Of a stretch of 64,000 nt of DNA, positions 1 to 6,920 are shown in pieces. Source of the DNA: Micromonospora sp. RP3T. GTDB taxonomy: Bacteria > Actinomycetota > Actinomycetes > Mycobacteriales > Micromonosporaceae. The notes beneath the pieces are model-generated. The model was given only the letters and a program-made list of their open reading frames with translations. It had not been told where the DNA came from and searched no databases. Every line of letters begins with the position of its first letter. Within the stretch, counting starts at the first letter, position 1. The position numbers were made by a program, and so were the translations under genes. The stretch is taken from NCBI RefSeq assembly GCF_003027925.1, contig NZ_PYPS01000004.1:124001-188000 (forward strand), read 5' to 3'.

Positions 1-254
1 GCGCCTTCCTGGTCGTCGCCGGTGTGCTCGTCGAGGAGACGGTCAGCGGTGGCCGGCTGCGTCCGCACCGCCTCGCCGCCGGTGCCGGCCGGCGCTTCGG
101 CGCCCGGCATGTGCACCAGGTCACCAACCGCTCCGCCGAACCGGCGGTCAGCGTGCACGTCTACCGGCCGGCGCTGCGCCGGATGACCCGCTACCACCTC
201 GACGCCGGCCGGCTCCGGGTCGCCGAGGTGGCCGAGGCCGGCGTCGCCTGGTGA
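1..254 (+). CDS. Cysteine dioxygenase, C-terminal part (cut by window start)
   Basis: The reading frame is open from the first bases and ends with TGA at 254; only about 83 C-terminal residues are visible. The segment HVHQVTNRS followed by PAVSVHVYRPALRRMTRY matches the last cupin strands of bacterial type I cysteine dioxygenases, where the His is an iron ligand and the PAVSVHVY strand is a family signature. The enzyme oxidises cysteine to cysteine sulfinate in the cytoplasm. A rhodanese-domain gene follows 47 nt later, the usual actinobacterial partner in cysteine and sulfur catabolism. The identification rests on the C-terminal strands only, because the N-terminus is outside the window. Confidence 0.75.
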   Translation, partial: AFLVVAGVLVEETVSGGRLRPHRLAAGAGRRFGARHVHQVTNRSAEPAVSVHVYRPALRRMTRYHLDAGRLRVAEVAEAGVAW

Positions 255-301
255 GCCCGGCGACCCCGCCCCCGATTCCCGCCGAACGGAAGGACGCCAC
301 C

Positions 302-793
302 ATGGCGCAGAACCCCGCCCCCGCCGAGAGCTGTCCGGTCCCTCCGTCCGGCTCGCGCGGCATCGACGAGATCCTCGCCGCCGCCCGCACCCGACTGTGT
401 CGCCTCGACCCTGAGCAGGCGCACCTCGCCCACCGGGGCGGTGCGCTGCTCGTCGACATCCGCCCGGCCGGCCAGCGGGCCGCGCACGGCACCGTGCCCG
501 GCGCGCTCACCGTCGAGCGCAACGTCCTGGAATGGCGCTTCGACCCGCGGTGCGCCGCCCGCCTGCCGCAGGCGGTCGACTACGACGTGCCGGTGGTCGT
601 CCTCTGCCAGGAGGGCTACACCTCGTCGCTGGCCGCCGCCGCCCTCCAGGACCTCGGACTGCACCGCGCCACCGACGTGGCCGGTGGCTTCGCGGCCTGG
701 CGCATCGCCGGCCTGCCCACCCTCGGCCCCACCCCGCCGCCCCGACCCTCGTCCACCGCGCCCCCGGTCACCGCCGGCCGGGCGCTCCGCTGA
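302..793 (+). CDS. Rhodanese-like domain protein
   Basis: 163 residues forming a single rhodanese domain. The active-site loop is LCQEGYTSS with the catalytic Cys at about residue 102, and VDIRPAGQRAAHGTVPGA is the typical N-terminal rhodanese strand and turn. Single-domain rhodaneses carry persulfide sulfur. ATG 302 is chosen because GGAAGGA lies 7-13 nt upstream; the same frame extends back to a GTG at 251 without a ribosome site. Located just after a cysteine dioxygenase, it probably handles sulfur released during cysteine breakdown. The C-terminus is a short Pro-rich tail. Confidence 0.85.
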   Translation: MAQNPAPAESCPVPPSGSRGIDEILAAARTRLCRLDPEQAHLAHRGGALLVDIRPAGQRAAHGTVPGALTVERNVLEWRFDPRCAARLPQAVDYDVPVVVLCQEGYTSSLAAAALQDLGLHRATDVAGGFAAWRIAGLPTLGPTPPPRPSSTAPPVTAGRALR

Positions 794-845
794 CCGTTCC
801 GCCGCACCCGGCGGGGCGGGGCGACCGCCCGCACAGGAGGCTCCC

Positions 846-1436
846 ATGTCCGTCGTCGCCCTCAACACCCGTCCGGCCCGCACCGGCCGCCCCGACCGGG
901 CGCCGGCGTCCCGGCCGCGTACCGCACCCACCCTGACCATCACGCTCGATCTCAGTGCCGGTCCGCTCACGCCCGGCCTGGCCCGGCTGGCCGACCTGCT
1001 GGACGAGCTGGCCGCCTCCGGGGAGGGACTGGTCCGCCCGGACGAGCACCGGGCCGCCCGGGCCGTGCTCGACCTGCGCCGCGTCCCCACGCCACCGGCC
1101 GGGCCGGCGCCGGCGTCACCGGCCACCGGGTCGGGCGGGATACGCCTGCTCACCGGCACCCGACGGGTCCGGCACGGCGGTGTCGAGGTCGGCCTGACCC
1201 GGATCGAGTTCGACCTGCTGCTCTTCCTCGCCGAGCACCCGCGTCGGGTCTTCACCCGGCTGCAACTGCTCAGCAACGTCTGGGGCTACGAGCACGCGGT
1301 GGCCCGCACCGTGGACGTGCATGTCCGACGTCTACGGGCCAAGTTCGGCCCGGACACGCCACTGGTGACCACCGTCTACGGCGTCGGGTACCGGCTCGCC
1401 GACGACGCCCCGATCGAGGTGGACCGCGACGCCTGA
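846..1436 (+). CDS. OmpR/PhoB-type winged-helix regulator without receiver domain
   Basis: 196 residues. The C-terminal half (about 95-190) is a complete OmpR/PhoB winged helix: GLTRIEFDLLLFLAEHPRRV, then RTVDVHVRRLRAKFG (recognition helix) and TTVYGVGYRL (wing). The N-terminal part is not a receiver domain: there is no acidic pocket, only a short LTITLDLSAG segment and a helix. The start has a perfect AGGAGG at 836-841. A close paralogue follows at 1727, so the pair looks like a tandem duplication. Without a phosphorylation site it must be controlled by abundance, a partner or a ligand; the target is unknown. Confidence 0.8.
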   Translation: MSVVALNTRPARTGRPDRAPASRPRTAPTLTITLDLSAGPLTPGLARLADLLDELAASGEGLVRPDEHRAARAVLDLRRVPTPPAGPAPASPATGSGGIRLLTGTRRVRHGGVEVGLTRIEFDLLLFLAEHPRRVFTRLQLLSNVWGYEHAVARTVDVHVRRLRAKFGPDTPLVTTVYGVGYRLADDAPIEVDRDA

Positions 1437-1453
1437 GCCGGCCCGGACCGACC

Positions 1454-1484
1454 CGCGGCGCACCCGGATCCCGGGTGCGCCGCG
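1454..1484 (+). terminator. Intrinsic-type hairpin after winged-helix gene 1
   Basis: Perfect 14-bp inverted repeat (CGCGGCGCACCCGG and its complement) with a 3-nt loop, starting 17 nt after the stop codon at 1436. No T-tract follows, as is usual for actinomycete hairpin terminators. Confidence 0.6.
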
Positions 1485-1548
1485 TTCACGTCGCCGTCGC
1501 ACCCGCCATTGTGAACCGGCCGGGGACCCCCCGTACCGGCGCGTGTCG

Positions 1549-1587
1549 TCGCTCTGCTGTAATCAACGGACCTCGTACGCAGAGCGA
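1549..1587. promoter_or_regulatory. 9-bp inverted repeat upstream of second winged-helix gene
   Basis: TCGCTCTGC (1549-1557) and GCAGAGCGA (1579-1587) are perfect complements separated by 21 bp. They lie in the lower-GC part of the 290-bp gap before the gene at 1727. The arms are about three helical turns apart, so the repeat could bind a dimeric or tetrameric regulator, perhaps one of the adjacent winged-helix proteins. This is inference from position only. Confidence 0.35.
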
Positions 1588-1726
1588 GCACTCGGCTCCG
1601 ATGTGTTCGCCAATTGTCACATTCATGCAACGCAGTGGCCCCTTGACCCTCGCACAAGCGCCGGGAAGCATCGATGAAGCGGCGTCCCGGGCCGTGGGGA
1701 GATACCCGGACCAGCCAAGGAGGACC

Positions 1727-2332
1727 ATGTCGGTCAGCCCCGCCTCGTCGCGCGCCGGATGGCATACGTCCCAACCCGCGGTCCCCGGCCGTCCGCCCGG
1801 CGGCCAGCGTCGCCCCGCCAACGCCGCCACCCCCGTGCTCACCGTCACCCTCAACATCCCCCTGGCCTGCGAGGAGTCGCTCACCCCGGCCGCCCGCCGG
1901 CTCCTCGACGCGGCCCGCGAGCTGCTCGAACGCGGCGACGCGGTGGTCAGCACCGGCCCCGCCGGCGCGGACCGCCGACCCGACGTGCCGGCCGGGCGCA
2001 GCCCGGCACGTCCGCTGGCCCCGACCATCCCGACGCTGCACATCCTGGCGTCCTCCCGGTCGGTGCTGCGCGACGGCGAGCCGCTGCCGCTGACCCGCCT
2101 GGAGTTCGACCTGCTGCTGCACCTGGTCGCCCATCCGCGCCGGGTGTTCACCCGGCTGCAACTGCTCAACGCGGTCTGGGGGTACGAGCACGCCGGCGTC
2201 CGCACCGTCGACGTGCACGTGCGCCGGCTGCGCGGCAAGGTCGGGGTGGACGTCCCGCTGGTCACCACCGTCTACGGCGTCGGCTACCGGCTCGCCGACG
2301 ACGCCCGGGTGACCATCGACCGCACCGGCTGA
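1727..2332 (+). CDS. Second OmpR/PhoB-type winged-helix regulator (tandem paralogue)
   Basis: 201 residues with the same architecture as the gene at 846: an N-terminal TVTLNIPLA segment and helix, a variable linker, then a C-terminal winged helix with RLEFDLLLHLVAHPRRVFTR, RTVDVHVRRLRGK and TTVYGVGYRLADDA. The DNA-binding halves are nearly identical, while the N-terminal halves and linkers have diverged. No receiver domain is present. ATG 1727 is preceded by AAGGAGGA; the frame extends further upstream but has no ribosome site there. The near-identical recognition helices suggest the two paralogues bind the same or overlapping sites. Confidence 0.8.
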   Translation: MSVSPASSRAGWHTSQPAVPGRPPGGQRRPANAATPVLTVTLNIPLACEESLTPAARRLLDAARELLERGDAVVSTGPAGADRRPDVPAGRSPARPLAPTIPTLHILASSRSVLRDGEPLPLTRLEFDLLLHLVAHPRRVFTRLQLLNAVWGYEHAGVRTVDVHVRRLRGKVGVDVPLVTTVYGVGYRLADDARVTIDRTG

Positions 2333-2433
2333 CCACCACGCCCGCCACCGACGACCGCGGACCGGACGGAGCCCCGACCGCCCGGACGCGAACCGGTGGT
2401 GGACCGACGCCGCCGGGCGGGCAGGATGGACGG

Positions 2434-3063
2434 ATGCGTGTCCGCCCGATCAGCCCCGACCGGCTTGTCGCCGAGCTGACCGGCCGCCTCGCCCGCACCG
2501 AGGCGTCCGGCCGGTTGCGGGTGGCCGTCGACGGGCCGCCCGCCGCCGGGCCGGACGCGCTCGCCGCCGCGCTCGTCGACCCGCTGCGCGCCGCCGGCCG
2601 GCCGGCCCTGCACGTCCGCGCCGCCGACTTCCTCCGCCCCGCCTCGGTCCGCCTGGAGCAGGGCCGCACCAACCCGGACGCGTACTACGAGGGATGGCTC
2701 GACGAGCCGGGCCTGCGCCGCGAGGTGCTCGACCCGGCCGGCCCGGGCGGCACCGGCCGGGTGCTGCCGTCGCTCTGGGACGCCGACGCGGACCGGGCCA
2801 GCCGGGCCCCGTACCAGGATCTGCCGGCCGGCGGGGTGGTCCTGGTCAGCGGCGCGTTGCTGCTCGGCGGCACGCTGGCGTTCGACGTCGCCGTGCACCT
2901 GGTGCTCTCCCCGGCGGCGCTGGCCCGGCGCACCGACCCGGCGTGGCGCTGGACGCTGCCGGCGTTCGCCCGCTACGCCGACGAGGTCGACCCGGCCTCC
3001 TTCGCCGACGTGGTGGTCCGCGCCGACGACCCGCGCCACCCGGCGCTCGTGGAACCGGCCTGA
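2434..3063 (+). CDS. Uridine kinase-like P-loop protein with degenerate Walker A
   Basis: 209 residues. The overall layout resembles actinobacterial uridine kinase-like proteins: a P-loop at about residue 25-35 (VAVDGPPAAGPDALA), a HVRAADFLRP segment, RTNPDAYYEGWLDEP, a VVLVSGALLL strand and a C-terminal RTDPAWRWTLPAFARY region. The P-loop lysine and following Thr/Ser, expected as GKT or GKS, are replaced by PD. Phosphoryl transfer is therefore doubtful; it may be a non-catalytic nucleoside-binding relative. The start is ATG 2434, preceded by CAGGAT; no strong ribosome site is visible. Confidence 0.65.
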   Translation: MRVRPISPDRLVAELTGRLARTEASGRLRVAVDGPPAAGPDALAAALVDPLRAAGRPALHVRAADFLRPASVRLEQGRTNPDAYYEGWLDEPGLRREVLDPAGPGGTGRVLPSLWDADADRASRAPYQDLPAGGVVLVSGALLLGGTLAFDVAVHLVLSPAALARRTDPAWRWTLPAFARYADEVDPASFADVVVRADDPRHPALVEPA

Positions 3064-3147
3064 CCAGGCGGTCCGAACTCACGGGAAAGTGCCAGGAAAT
3101 CTCCGGTTTGGCCCGCCGAGGGCAGGGGTAATCGCCCGGCTCACAGA

Positions 3148-3169
3148 GCACGGGCGATCTCGCCCGTGC
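3148..3169 (+). terminator. Hairpin after uridine kinase-like gene
   Basis: Perfect 9-bp stem GCACGGGCG / CGCCCGTGC with an ATCT loop, lying between the stop at 3063 and the next start at 3239. It could terminate the upstream transcript or fold in the leader of the downstream gene. Confidence 0.4.
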
Positions 3170-3238
3170 GTTCCCGTTCGGACCGGGCCGTCGGCATCGC
3201 CGCAGGGCCGGGTCGAGCCGCAGGAAAGGCAGGCAGCG

Positions 3239-3637
3239 ATGCTCGTCCACGACACGACAGCCACGAGCCGCTCCCAGGCGGAGGTCGACCAGATCCGGCA
3301 GTCCCTGCGGTCCCGGTACGACGAGCTGACCGCGGAGTACGACCAGGCCGTGATGCAGAGTCAGGTGCTGCGGCTGGTCGAGGTCGGCGACACCGCCGGC
3401 GACGACCAGGCCGACAGCGGCACCAAGACCGCCGAGCGGGACACCGCCCAGTCCCTGCTGCGCACCATCCTGGATCGGCGGGCCCAGTTCGAGCGCGCGT
3501 TGGCCCGACTCGACGAGGGCACGTACGGCTTCTGCGAGGGCTGCGCCGCGCCGATCCCGGTGGAGCGGCTGGAGATCTTCCCGTCGGCCACCTCCTGTGT
3601 GGCCTGCAAGCAGACCCGCGAGCGACGCGCGGCCTGA
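3239..3637 (+). CDS. TraR/DksA-type zinc finger protein
   Basis: 132 residues. The N-terminal two thirds is helical and charged (residues 12-45 and 65-95), like the coiled coil of DksA relatives. The C-terminal C4 zinc finger has Cys at about 99, 102, 120 and 123 (FCEGC and SCVAC), preceded by the family hallmark LDEGTYG. DksA/TraR proteins insert into the RNA polymerase secondary channel, but in actinobacteria many small members are uncharacterised. ATG 3239 was chosen for the AGGAAAGG site just upstream; the frame extends 50 codons further without one. Confidence 0.85.
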   Translation: MLVHDTTATSRSQAEVDQIRQSLRSRYDELTAEYDQAVMQSQVLRLVEVGDTAGDDQADSGTKTAERDTAQSLLRTILDRRAQFERALARLDEGTYGFCEGCAAPIPVERLEIFPSATSCVACKQTRERRAA

Positions 3638-3648
3638 GGTTCCGCGCG

Positions 3649-3667
3649 CTCACCCGCTCCGGGTGAG
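3649..3667 (+). terminator. Hairpin after TraR/DksA-type gene
   Basis: CTCACCCG / CGGGTGAG, an 8-bp perfect stem with a 3-nt loop, 12 nt after the stop codon. Confidence 0.45.
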
Positions 3668-3748
3668 GCCGGCTCACCCGGCCGCCCCGCAGCATGGACG
3701 GTGCGCGCGGACGCACCGGCCCGCGCGCCCCGACGAGGAGGTGGGGTC

Positions 3749-3934
3749 ATGACGGTACGGGTGGTGGCGGATCGACGCCGTGGCGGCGTCCTGCACGTGG
3801 TCGGCAGCGCCGACGTGCCGCCGGAGCGGAGCGGGCGGCCCGGCCGGTTCAGCCCGACCCGGCTGTGGCGGGGGCCCAGCGGCCCACCGCGACGCGCCGA
3901 CGACCGACGCTGGGAGACCGACACCCGGGGGTGA
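3749..3934 (+). CDS. Small basic hypothetical protein
   Basis: 61 residues, Arg- and Pro-rich (about a quarter Arg), with a short hydrophobic beginning (GGVLHVVGSADV) and no recognisable domain. A good GAGGAGG site precedes ATG 3749, and the stop is 5 nt before the DUF2267 gene, so the two are probably co-transcribed. The composition is close to random high-GC reading, so coding is supported mainly by the ribosome site and the operon-like spacing. Confidence 0.5.
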   Translation: MTVRVVADRRRGGVLHVVGSADVPPERSGRPGRFSPTRLWRGPSGPPRRADDRRWETDTRG

Positions 3935-3939
3935 GCCGG

Positions 3940-4368
3940 ATGGCTGAACAGCTGATGTCCGCGTTCGAGTCCTCGCTGGACAAGACGAACGTGATCCTGA
4001 AGGAGATCGAGTCGGCGTACGGCTGGCCGCCGGAGCGCCGCAACCAGTCGTACGCGGCGCTGCGCACCGTGCTGCACCTGCTGCGCGACCGGTTGCCGGT
4101 GCCGGAGAGCGCCGAGTTCGCCCAACAGTTGCCGGTGCTGCTGCGCGGCATCTACTTCGACGGCTGGCAGCCGGAGCATGTGCCGATCAAGCTCAACCGC
4201 GACGACTTCCTCTACGAGGTCCGGCAGGGCTTCCCGTACGACGTGTCGGGCGGCCCGCAGCGGGTGGTGCAGGTGGTGCTGGACACGCTGCGCCGGCACG
4301 TCACGCAGGGCGAGTGGCAGGACGTGAAGTCCGCCATGCCGCGGGACCTGGCTCAGCTCATTCCCTGA
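3940..4368 (+). CDS. DUF2267 domain protein
   Basis: 142 residues, essentially all one DUF2267 domain: an N-terminal helix, then NQSYAALRTVLHLLRDRLPV, PVLLRGIYFDGW and FPYDVSGGPQRVVQVVLDTLRRHV, which match the repeat pattern of this family. The function of DUF2267 is unknown; the proteins are small, cytoplasmic and often found near stress genes. The start ATG 3940 follows the small ORF at 3749 after 5 nt. Full length for the family. Confidence 0.85.
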   Translation: MAEQLMSAFESSLDKTNVILKEIESAYGWPPERRNQSYAALRTVLHLLRDRLPVPESAEFAQQLPVLLRGIYFDGWQPEHVPIKLNRDDFLYEVRQGFPYDVSGGPQRVVQVVLDTLRRHVTQGEWQDVKSAMPRDLAQLIP

Positions 4369-4389
4369 GCCGGCCCCACCCCGGTCCGT

Positions 4390-4411
4390 CCCGCCCCCTC
4401 GGCGGGGCGGG
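4390..4411 (+). terminator. Hairpin after DUF2267 gene
   Basis: CCCGCCCC / GGGGCGGG, a perfect 8-bp stem with a 6-nt loop, 21 nt after the stop codon. The rest of the 289-bp gap before 4658 shows no further structure; the CTACGGTG sequence near 4562 could hold a -10 element (TACGGT). Confidence 0.45.
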
Positions 4412-4657
4412 CCGTCGGCGTCCGGGAGACCGGCAGCCCGGCCCGACGTGCCGACCACGATCAACCCGCGTACCTCCTCGCGCGTGTCCCCGGGTGGCCA
4501 TCCTGGCACCGACCGGGCCCGGCCGCCCTTCGGCACGAACCGTCCGTGCGCCCGGGTTCGGGCGTCTACGGTGGGGTTAGAGACGATCGGACGTGGGGTA
4601 CCACCCGTCGCACACGGACCCCGGGAACACGCGGGGCGGCACACCGAGGGAGCACCC

Positions 4658-4960
4658 ATGGCTTTGAACGACGACGACATCCAGACCAGCGGCGGCAGCG
4701 GCCTGGAGGGCCCGGCCGACGGCGGTGCGACCCCGGGTCAGCACGATGGTGGCGCGGACGGTGGCGCGGAGGGTCCGGCCGACGGCGGTGCCACTCCGGG
4801 TCAGCACGACGGTGGCGCGGACGGTGGCGCGGAGGGTCCGGCCGACGGCGGCGCGACCCCGGGTCAGCACGACGGTGGCGCGGACGGTGGCGCGGAGGGT
4901 CCGGCCGACGGCGGCGCGACCCCGGGTCAGCACGACGGTGGCGCCGACGGCAGCGCCTGA
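4658..4960 (+). CDS. Repeat peptide: 16-residue leader plus four 21-residue repeats
   Basis: 100 residues. The first 16 (MALNDDDIQTSGGSGL) are unique; residues 17-100 are exactly four copies of a 21-residue unit beginning EGPADGGATPGQHDG and ending GADGGA. The composition is Gly, Ala, Asp, Pro, Thr, Gln and His only; there are no Cys, Lys, Arg or aromatic residues. The unit is strictly conserved at protein level, while DNA differences are almost all synonymous. It stops 3 nt before a JmjC/cupin oxygenase gene, so the two are probably co-translated. The layout (short acidic leader plus multiple identical cores beside a hydroxylase) resembles a multi-core modified-peptide precursor. No function is known to me; this role is inference. 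Confidence 0.75.
   Translation: MALNDDDIQTSGGSGLEGPADGGATPGQHDGGADGGAEGPADGGATPGQHDGGADGGAEGPADGGATPGQHDGGADGGAEGPADGGATPGQHDGGADGSA
4706..4957 (+). repeat. Four in-frame 63-bp tandem repeats inside the repeat peptide gene
   Basis: 63-bp units start at 4706, 4769, 4832 and 4895. Copies 1-3 differ at only a few positions, nearly all third-codon; the last copy ends in GADGSA. The period of 63 keeps frame, so unequal crossing-over would change only repeat number. Confidence 0.95.
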
Positions 4961-4963
4961 CCG

Positions 4964-6241
4964 ATGAGCCTCCCGCACGTCGACCCGCCGGGTGGCCACG
5001 GCCACCCGGCGGGTTCGTCCTCCGCCGACGCGGCGTTGGCCCGCTGCGTGGCGGTCGAGCCGGCCAAGTTCGCCGCCGACCACTGGGGGCGCAGCCCGCT
5101 GCTGTCCCGGGCCGCCGACCTGCCCAACCCGGACGGCTTCACCGACCTGCTCAGCCCCGCCGACGCCGACGAGCTGCTCAGCCGCCGCGGCCTGCGTACC
5201 CCGTTCCTGCGGGTGGCCAAGGACGGCCAGCTCGTGCCGGCGGCGCGGTACACCGGCGGCGGTGGCGCCGGCGCCGAGATCGGCGACCAGGTGCTGGACG
5301 AGAAGGTGCTGGCGCTCTACGCCGACGGCGCCACCCTGGTGCTCCAGGGCCTGCACCGCACCTGGCCGGCGATCGTCGACCTGGCCCGCGACCTGGGCGC
5401 CGCGCTGGCCCAGCCGTTGCAGGTCAACGCCTACCTGACGCCGGCCGGCAGCCAGGGCTTCGCCACCCACTACGACACCCACGACGTGTTCGTGCTCCAG
5501 GTCGACGGCCGTAAGCACTGGCGCATCCACCCGCCGGTGCTCGCCGACCCGCTGGAGCGCCAGCCGTGGGGCGGCCGGGCCGACGAGGTCGCCGCCACCG
5601 CTGACGGCCGACCCGCGCTGGACGTGGTGCTGGAGCCGGGTGACGCGCTCTACCTGCCGCGCGGCTGGCTGCACAGCGCCCAGGCGCAGGAGTCCAGCTC
5701 GCTGCACCTGACCGTGGGCATCCGGGCGCTGACCCGGTACGCCATGGTGGAGGAGCTGCTGGCCCTGGCCGCCGAGGACGCCCGGCTGCGCGCCGGCCTG
5801 CCGTTCGGGCTCGACCTGGCCGACCCGGACGCGATCGAGCCGGAACTCACCGAGACCGTCGAGGCGCTGCGCGACTGGCTGCTGCGGGCCGACCCGGCGG
5901 CGGTGGCCGCGCGGCTGCGGTCGCGGGTGTGGCCGGCCGCCCGACCGGCCCCGATCCGCCCTCTCGCGCAGGCCGACGCGTTGGCCCGCCTCGTCCCGGA
6001 CAGCCGGGTCGCGCTCCGGGACGGCCTGCGCTGGCAGCTCACCCGGACCGACGCCGGCACGGTCGCGCTGCGCCTGACCGACCGCACGCTCACGCTGCCC
6101 GGCACCTGCGAGCCGGCGCTGCGCGCGCTGCTCACCGGCGCGGCCACCCGGGTCGGCGACCTGCCCGGCCTGGACGACGACGCCGACCGCCTGGTCCTCA
6201 CCCGCCGCCTGCTCAAGGAGGCGGTCCTGGTCCCCGCCTGA
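4964..6241 (+). CDS. JmjC/cupin-type 2-oxoglutarate Fe(II) oxygenase (YcfD/ROXA-like)
   Basis: 425 residues. The N-terminal half is a Cupin_4/JmjC domain: the iron ligands appear as HYDTHD (H169, D171) and PRGWLHSA (H237), preceded by QVNAYLTPAGSQGFATHYD, the usual fold signature. The C-terminal part (about 270-425) is helical with a winged-helix-like end, as in bacterial ribosomal oxygenases. Family members hydroxylate Arg or His side chains, E. coli YcfD acting on ribosomal L16. Here the gene begins 3 nt after the stop of the repeat peptide and lacks its own ribosome site, so it is probably translationally coupled to it; that peptide, rich in His and Asp, is a plausible substrate. Confidence 0.85.
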   Translation: MSLPHVDPPGGHGHPAGSSSADAALARCVAVEPAKFAADHWGRSPLLSRAADLPNPDGFTDLLSPADADELLSRRGLRTPFLRVAKDGQLVPAARYTGGGGAGAEIGDQVLDEKVLALYADGATLVLQGLHRTWPAIVDLARDLGAALAQPLQVNAYLTPAGSQGFATHYDTHDVFVLQVDGRKHWRIHPPVLADPLERQPWGGRADEVAATADGRPALDVVLEPGDALYLPRGWLHSAQAQESSSLHLTVGIRALTRYAMVEELLALAAEDARLRAGLPFGLDLADPDAIEPELTETVEALRDWLLRADPAAVAARLRSRVWPAARPAPIRPLAQADALARLVPDSRVALRDGLRWQLTRTDAGTVALRLTDRTLTLPGTCEPALRALLTGAATRVGDLPGLDDDADRLVLTRRLLKEAVLVPA

Positions 6242-6248
6242 CCGGGGG

Positions 6249-6920
6249 TCAGCGGGTGTAGGTGACCGTCAGCAGGAGCAGCGTGGTGGCCAGGCCGCTG
6301 GCGGCCACCAGGATCATCGGTCGGGGGGTCAGCACCGCGTGCCGGCGGTCGGCCAACAGGCGGGCCGGCGCCAGGCCCACCAGCGGGCCGAGCAGCGTCA
6401 CCACCAGCGCCAGCACTGGCAGGCCGACCGCCAGGTCACCGCCCGAGCCGGCGCCCAGCGCCCGCGCCCCGGTCCCCAGCAGGAACGCCACCAGCGCGCC
6501 GCCGACCCCGCACGCGATCAGCAGCGGGTTCACCGAGCCGGGCAACTCGCCCGGCGTCCCGGTGCGCTCCAGCAGCTCCCGTACGCCGCGCAGCAGCGGC
6601 ACCGGGTCACCGGCGGCGTCCCGTACCGGCCCGGGCGGGTCGCCCAGGCGCCGAGTGCCGCCGCCGAGCCGGGCCCGCAGCTGCGCCCACAGGTGGGTCA
6701 CCTCGCCGTCCACCCGGTCCACCATCCGCTGGGCCTCGGCCAGCTCCGCCTCGGCGAGCCGGACCGCCTCGGCCGCCTCGGCCACCGCCCGGTCGGCGGC
6801 GGAGACCTGTTGGGCGTACCAGGTGTGCGCCTCGGCCCGCTGGGCGGCCACCCGGGCGGTCAGCTCGGCGAGTCGGCGGATCTGGGCGGGGTACGTCTCA
6901 CTGGAGACCGGCTCGTTCAT
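6249..6920 (-). CDS. Membrane protein with N-terminal coiled coil (last gene of FtsK operon)
   Basis: 223 residues. Residues 10-90 are a strongly helical, Ala/Glu/Arg-rich coiled coil (AQRAEAHTWYAQQ to LAEAQRMVDRV). The C-terminal part has about three membrane segments (LLIACGVGGALVAFLLG, LAVGLPVLALVVTLLG, MILVAASGLATTLLLL). The ATG at 6920 overlaps the TGA of the upstream FtsK-like gene (ATGA), so translation is coupled. No family recognised. Position and topology suggest a membrane anchor for the ATPase, which itself has no membrane segment; that role is inference. Confidence 0.75.
   Translation of the reverse strand: MNEPVSSETYPAQIRRLAELTARVAAQRAEAHTWYAQQVSAADRAVAEAAEAVRLAEAELAEAQRMVDRVDGEVTHLWAQLRARLGGGTRRLGDPPGPVRDAAGDPVPLLRGVRELLERTGTPGELPGSVNPLLIACGVGGALVAFLLGTGARALGAGSGGDLAVGLPVLALVVTLLGPLVGLAPARLLADRRHAVLTPRPMILVAASGLATTLLLLTVTYTR

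Noticed and set aside
4706..4957. CRISPR-like direct repeats
   Set aside because: The 63-bp period has no unique spacers and is in frame, giving a repeated peptide.
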